Below, piece by piece: positions 5,069 to 8,321 of a stretch of DNA of 8,321 bases. The stretch's first letter is position 1, and every line of letters begins with the position of its first letter. A model generated the notes under the pieces. It was given only the letters and a program-made list of their open reading frames with translations, searched no databases and had not been told where the DNA came from. Made by a program: the position numbers and the translations under genes. Origin of the DNA: Promethearchaeota archaeon. Lineage in GTDB: Archaea > Asgardarchaeota > Lokiarchaeia > Sigynarchaeales > SOKP01. The DNA is taken from contig JAGXNZ010000079.1 of the NCBI GenBank assembly GCA_019894655.1, positions 1 to 8,321 on the forward strand, given 5' to 3'.

Positions 5069-5654
5069 TTTAAAAATCAAAATTGAATTTGAAAAAATGA
5101 AAATATCGATAGCTAAAAAAGAGGAAACAAGAAATGATCTAATAGAAAAATTTTCTTTAATCGAAAAATTAATTCGAAATAGTAGTTTCTCAACTGGAGT
5201 TCAAGAGTTAAGAAAGATTATAGAAGTTGCATTATACAATAATTTTATAGAGATTCGGAACAAAGCGGAGGAAAAATTAAAATTATATAGGGAACTAGAA
5301 AAATGTTGGCTTTATCTTAAGAATTTGTCTTCGATATATGAAGAAATATCTCTTAACGAGATTATATCAAGGTCTAAAACTGAAATCGCTTTAAACGATC
5401 TCATAACTTTATTAGAAAATATGATAATCAACGGTGAGATAGATGCCCGAATTAAAGGAGGCACTCTATTTTTTTTAAACAACAATACTATACCAATAGA
5501 GAAAGAAAAGGATATTATTGAAGAAGGAAAATCAGAATTTGAAACAAAAATAGAGAATTACAAACCAAAGGGATATCCTTGTCCTTATTGTAATGCGTTA
5601 GTTGATGAAGATATTATATTTTGTAGCTACTGTGGAAATAAGATAAAAGATTGA
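4485..5654 (+). CDS. WD40 propeller / helical / PCI-like winged-helix / zinc-ribbon protein, main part
   Basis: The reading frame, open from about 4383, continues the gene that starts at 4156; the ATG at 4485 is merely the first ATG after the frameshift. Residues 1-194 here are five near-identical WD40 repeats ('SISFSPDG ... IASGS ... KIWDF', 42 residues each). Residues 196-280 are helical and charged. Residues 281-333 match a winged helix of the PCI type ('ISLNEIISRSKTEIALNDLI', then 'NGEIDARI'). Residues 366-383 form a zinc ribbon, Cys-x2-Cys ... Cys-x2-Cys-Gly. With the upstream fragment the propeller has seven blades, the usual closed number. WD40 propellers are protein-binding platforms; the winged helix and ribbon suggest assembly with other proteins or nucleic acid. 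No enzyme domain is present. The stop overlaps the start of the GIY-YIG gene (TTGA), indicating translational coupling and a likely shared role. Confidence 0.85.
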   Translation: MRSISFSPDGKLIASGSGDKTVKIWDFHTGDLIRTLKGHKSYVTSISFSPDGEFIASGSGDKTVKIWEFHTGDLIRTLEGHKSYVNSISFSPDGKLIASGSYDKTIKIWEFPIGDLIRTLEGHKNHVNSISFSPDGKLIASGSGDKTVKIWDFHTGDLIQTLKGHKSSVRSISFSPDGEFIASGSNDQTVKIWDFLKIKIEFEKMKISIAKKEETRNDLIEKFSLIEKLIRNSSFSTGVQELRKIIEVALYNNFIEIRNKAEEKLKLYRELEKCWLYLKNLSSIYEEISLNEIISRSKTEIALNDLITLLENMIINGEIDARIKGGTLFFLNNNTIPIEKEKDIIEEGKSEFETKIENYKPKGYPCPYCNALVDEDIIFCSYCGNKIKD

Positions 5655-7141
5655 CATTTCAAAATGCAGAAAAAATATTATCTGGAATTATCAAATATAA
5701 AAAATTCCATAAAGCTCTTAATTTAGATTTGAGATACATTGATAAAAATTATATCTTGAGTGAAGTTTATAAAAATATTGGAATCAAAGTGAGGTATATG
5801 AATCCTGAAGAGTTTAAGCGTTCTTATAAAGGACCTTATTCTCATTATTTCAATAAAATAAAAGATTCACATAATCGATATCTAGGTATTCAGACTGTTG
5901 GTAATCTTTTAAAATTAATGAAAAAAATGAACTATTATGGAGTAATCTATAAAATTACGCAAGTAAAAAATGAAAATGGAGACAAAATACATGATGGACC
6001 TGTATTAGTCGTTAATGTTAAAAAAATTAAAAATGGGTATGTTCGTATTGGAAGAGCTATTGAATTGTACGATAGACTAACACATTATATTTCGACTTCA
6101 GAGACAGAAAGAGCCAAGTATCATTTTGAACTAGCATTAAGAAAATATGGTATTAAGTCTTTTAGAATAGAAATCCTTGCTGTTTGTAAATCAAAGAAAG
6201 AGTATATTGCAACTGAATATTTCTGGCAATTATATTTTAATAGGAAAAATAATGAAGAAGGCTTTGATATTAATATAAATAAAAGATTTAATCCAACCTT
6301 TGGAAGTAGAGGGGATGAAATTGAAAGGTATCACATTCCCAAATGGGAGTTAGTTAAATTTATCCTTCAAGATATGAATAAAAAAGATATTCGTGAGTAC
6401 TACGGTAATAAATATAAAGTTCAAGGTAAATACAAAAGCAAAACACATTATATGATAAGTTTAAGTGCATTAAATACAAGATTATTAAAATATTTCGGTA
6501 CAATTGATTTATTAAAAATTCAGCGAATGCTTGTTAATCCTTCTCTGGATCTATGGTTTAAAAGAGGATATACTCTTGAAGAAGCTTTAGTTTATTTAGA
6601 TGCACAAGGTATAAAATTTTATCAAACAAGTTCTAATCCAAAGTATCAGAAAGATAAATTAACTAGGCATGCTGTGAAAATTCATGGTGATATATTAAAT
6701 GAAATTTATCTAGAACTGAAAAGCAGACGCTCTGGTCGATACGAGGCTATTAGGATAAAATTATTCATCATTCCATTTGTTAATTATTTAAAATCAATTG
6801 ATATTAAAAAGACAATTGATACTCCGATAATGATAAGAGATCCAAATTCTGGTTTATTTATTTCCCGAACGGATATAGAATTATCTGAATTATCTATTAT
6901 AGAACATTTGGTCTTAAAATATGTTGATCCTATTGAAATTGCGATTCAAATAGATATGTGTGAAAGAAATGACAATATTGACATTAAAGCTAAATGTGGT
7001 AAACAGATCACTACGTATTTAATAAACCGTTGGAGTTATACAATGGAACAAGCTAGAATAGAATTTAGCATAGAAAATTTAAGAAGATTCTTAAATACAC
7101 ATAATTTAAATAATCAAATTTATTTGGATTATAATAACTAA
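5651..7141 (+). CDS. GIY-YIG family nuclease with large C-terminal region
   Basis: This is a 496-residue protein. Residues 1-92 are an unrecognised helical N-terminus. Residues 95-196 are a GIY-YIG domain: 'YYGVIYKIT' (GIY motif, Tyr100), 'GYVRIGRA' (130-136, the YIG motif with Arg132 where Tyr is usual), Arg142 and His145 in 'LYDRLTHYIS', 'ALRKYGIKSFRIEIL' and the catalytic-type Glu189 in 'ATEYFWQLYF'. These are the positions that act in I-TevI-like nucleases, so DNA cleavage is plausible despite the YIG change. The C-terminal 300 residues contain two similar motifs, 'LWFKRGYTLEEALVYL' (301-316) and 'LINRWSYTMEQARIEF' (457-472), like the W..GYs.eeA segments of phage and homing endonucleases. 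The TTG start is chosen because an in-frame stop lies at 5639-5641 and it overlaps the upstream stop; the next ATG is at codon 50. The role may be homing, restriction or defence. Confidence 0.82.
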   Translation: MTFQNAEKILSGIIKYKKFHKALNLDLRYIDKNYILSEVYKNIGIKVRYMNPEEFKRSYKGPYSHYFNKIKDSHNRYLGIQTVGNLLKLMKKMNYYGVIYKITQVKNENGDKIHDGPVLVVNVKKIKNGYVRIGRAIELYDRLTHYISTSETERAKYHFELALRKYGIKSFRIEILAVCKSKKEYIATEYFWQLYFNRKNNEEGFDININKRFNPTFGSRGDEIERYHIPKWELVKFILQDMNKKDIREYYGNKYKVQGKYKSKTHYMISLSALNTRLLKYFGTIDLLKIQRMLVNPSLDLWFKRGYTLEEALVYLDAQGIKFYQTSSNPKYQKDKLTRHAVKIHGDILNEIYLELKSRRSGRYEAIRIKLFIIPFVNYLKSIDIKKTIDTPIMIRDPNSGLFISRTDIELSELSIIEHLVLKYVDPIEIAIQIDMCERNDNIDIKAKCGKQITTYLINRWSYTMEQARIEFSIENLRRFLNTHNLNNQIYLDYNN

Positions 7142-7166
7142 TTTCTATAATTATAACTAAAATATC

Positions 7167-7403
7167 ATGTGTAAAGACATTATTAAAGGATTAGAAAACG
7201 AAAGAAGTCAAATTTTAACAGAGAAAGATAAATTACAAGATTTATTAGATAGTTTAGACAAATTAACATTCTTAAGTTTATCAAATACAGAATTTAAGGA
7301 TTTATACCTTAAATTTCATAGATATATATGTCAAGTACGAGATGAACTCGATAAAAGAGTAGATAATCTTTTCAGAAAAATAATAAAATTAAGAAATAAA
7401 TAA
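7167..7403 (+). CDS. Small coiled-coil protein, function unknown
   Basis: The product has 78 residues, very rich in Lys, Asp, Glu and Leu, with a heptad-like pattern over residues 7-35 ('LENERSQILTEKDKLQDLL') and again near the C-terminus ('DELDKRVDNLFRKIIKL'). This suggests two helices in a coiled coil. There are no catalytic motifs, membrane segments or signal peptide. It starts 25 nt after the GIY-YIG gene on the same strand and is probably the last gene of that operon. No Shine-Dalgarno precedes the ATG. It could be a structural, inhibitory or regulatory partner of the nuclease, but nothing in the sequence decides this. Confidence 0.6.
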   Translation: MCKDIIKGLENERSQILTEKDKLQDLLDSLDKLTFLSLSNTEFKDLYLKFHRYICQVRDELDKRVDNLFRKIIKLRNK

Positions 7404-7443
7404 GAAGAGTTTATATCATTTCGTATAGATCAAGATATTTTAG

Positions 7444-7451
7444 TTTATAAT
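7444..7451 (+). promoter_or_regulatory. Putative TATA box for the second hisF
   Basis: TTTATAAT lies 41-48 nt upstream of the ATG at 7492, predicting initiation around 7470-7477. The 88-nt gap after the coiled-coil gene and this element suggest that hisF has its own promoter. Other AT-rich matches nearby (for example TTTATATC at 7410) are alternatives. Confidence 0.4.
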
Positions 7452-7491
7452 AGAAAATCTAAAATGTTTTTTAGTATTTCTATAATTTAAA

Positions 7492-8319
7492 ATGGTTTTA
7501 ACAAAACGAATTATTCCTTGCTTAGATGTAACAACGATATCAGGGATAGTTAGAGTAGTAAAAGGTATAAGTTTTATCAATCTTAGAGATGCAGGGGATC
7601 CAGTGGAACTTGGTGCGTTTTATGATAAAGAAGGGGCAGATGAGCTTGTGTTTTTAGATATAACGGCCTCATCAGATAAAAGGAACATTCTTATAGATAT
7701 GGTTGAAAGTGTAGGTGATCAAGTTTTCATTCCTTTTACCGTTGGAGGAGGGATTCGAACAACAAAAGATATAAAAAATATTTTAAGAGCCGGAGCAGAT
7801 AAAATATCATTAAATACATCTGCTGTAAAAAATCCTGGACTAATTAAAGAAGGATCAAAAATTTTCGGAGCGCAATGTATGGTAACAGCTATCGACGCTA
7901 AAAGAGTATATGTAGAAACTCCAAAGGATGCTCCTAAGAATGTTGTCGTAAAAGTCGAGAATAAATACTGTTGGTGGGAAGTCTACATCCATGGAGGTAG
8001 AACTCCTACTGGGAATGACGCTGTTTTATGGGGAGAAAAAGCAACCCATCTTGGTAGCGGTGAGATCCTTCTTACCAGTATGGATCAAGATGGTCAAAAA
8101 ACGGGATTTGACCTTGAGCTAACAAAAACTTTTAGCGAACGGCTAGATGTTCCTATCATTGCTTCTGGAGGTGCAGGAAGTCTCAGAGACTTCATTGATG
8201 TTTTTAAATTAGGAAAAGCAGATGCAGCATTAGCGGCATCGATATTTCATTATAATGAATTTCCGATTCAAAAAGTTAAAGCAAATTGTAAAGAATCAGG
8301 AATTCCCATGAGGTTTTAA
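7492..8319 (+). CDS. hisF: Imidazole glycerol phosphate synthase cyclase subunit HisF, complete
   Basis: This is a complete 275-residue HisF TIM barrel. It has the catalytic Asp12 in 'RIIPCLDV', the phosphate-site loop 'TVGGGIRT' (83-90), 'KISLNTSAV' (104-112), the second catalytic Asp135 in 'TAIDAKR', '[14 protein letters not shown]' (188-201), 'IIASGGAG' (222-229) and the C-terminal '[14 protein letters not shown]'. With HisH it converts PRFAR plus ammonia to imidazole glycerol phosphate and AICAR. It is about 20 residues longer than bacterial HisF because of a loop at 139-161, which also occurs in methanogen HisF proteins, so this supports an archaeal host. All recognised active-site residues are present, so it should be functional. 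It differs strongly from the partial hisF at the window start, about half identical over the shared 63 residues. No hisH or other his gene is visible in the window. Confidence 0.96.
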   Translation: MVLTKRIIPCLDVTTISGIVRVVKGISFINLRDAGDPVELGAFYDKEGADELVFLDITASSDKRNILIDMVESVGDQVFIPFTVGGGIRTTKDIKNILRAGADKISLNTSAVKNPGLIKEGSKIFGAQCMVTAIDAKRVYVETPKDAPKNVVVKVENKYCWWEVYIHGGRTPTGNDAVLWGEKATHLGSGEILLTSMDQDGQKTGFDLELTKTFSERLDVPIIASGGAGSLRDFIDVFKLGKADAALAASIFHYNEFPIQKVKANCKESGIPMRF

Positions 8320-8321
8320 AA

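Noticed and set aside
7906..7974. Extra loop of about 20 residues in HisF as an unusual insertion
   Set aside because: Similar loops after the 'IDAKR' strand occur in methanogen HisF proteins, so it is a normal archaeal variant.

Overview
The window looks like an AT-rich archaeal segment, most likely from an Asgard archaeon (Lokiarchaeia-like). This is an inference. It rests on a Ras/Rab-type GTPase with the 'LGGQERFRF' switch-II style common in Asgard genomes, a WD40 protein carrying winged-helix and zinc-ribbon domains, plausible TATA boxes 25-45 nt upstream of several genes, short leaders, frequent TTG/GTG starts, and a HisF with the extra loop seen in archaeal HisF proteins. No tRNA, rRNA, CRISPR array or transposase was seen.

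Layout: (1) 1-192 is the 3' end of one hisF (histidine biosynthesis). (2) 301-952 holds a zinc-ribbon ORF, then a Shine-Dalgarno-led mini-ORF and a single WD40-like blade. These lie in three different frames and look like a decaying or compact locus. (3) 1073-2181, minus strand, is a two-gene block: an uncharacterised helical protein of about 85 residues, then a Cas4/RecB-type PD-(D/E)XK nuclease with an Fe-S cysteine set. A T-rich terminator candidate lies beyond it on the minus strand. (4) 2188-2552 is a divergent promoter region with at most one micro-ORF. (5) 2553-3833 encodes a 426-residue protein: an unknown N-terminal domain, a charged coiled coil and a C-terminal small GTPase with substituted Mg-binding positions. 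(6) 4156-5654 is one WD40 / helical / winged-helix / zinc-ribbon gene, split by a 1-base deletion near 4381. Six of its seven blades are near-identical 126-nt repeats. (7) 5651-7141 is a GIY-YIG nuclease that overlaps the previous stop codon (TTGA). (8) 7167-7403 is a small coiled-coil protein. (9) 7492-8319 is a second, complete and clearly divergent hisF.

The strongest functional coupling is between the WD40/winged-helix/zinc-ribbon protein and the GIY-YIG nuclease, whose start overlaps the upstream stop. The two hisF genes bracket about 7.3 kb of accessory-type genes: two unrelated nucleases, a recently amplified beta-propeller, an atypical GTPase and small helical proteins. That composition fits a conflict, defence or signalling island, but no known named system was recognised, so this remains a hypothesis. 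The features directly visible and worth checking are the split seven-blade propeller, the eroded GTPase motifs, the propeller-helix-winged-helix architecture, and the stand-alone Cas4-like nuclease without a CRISPR array.
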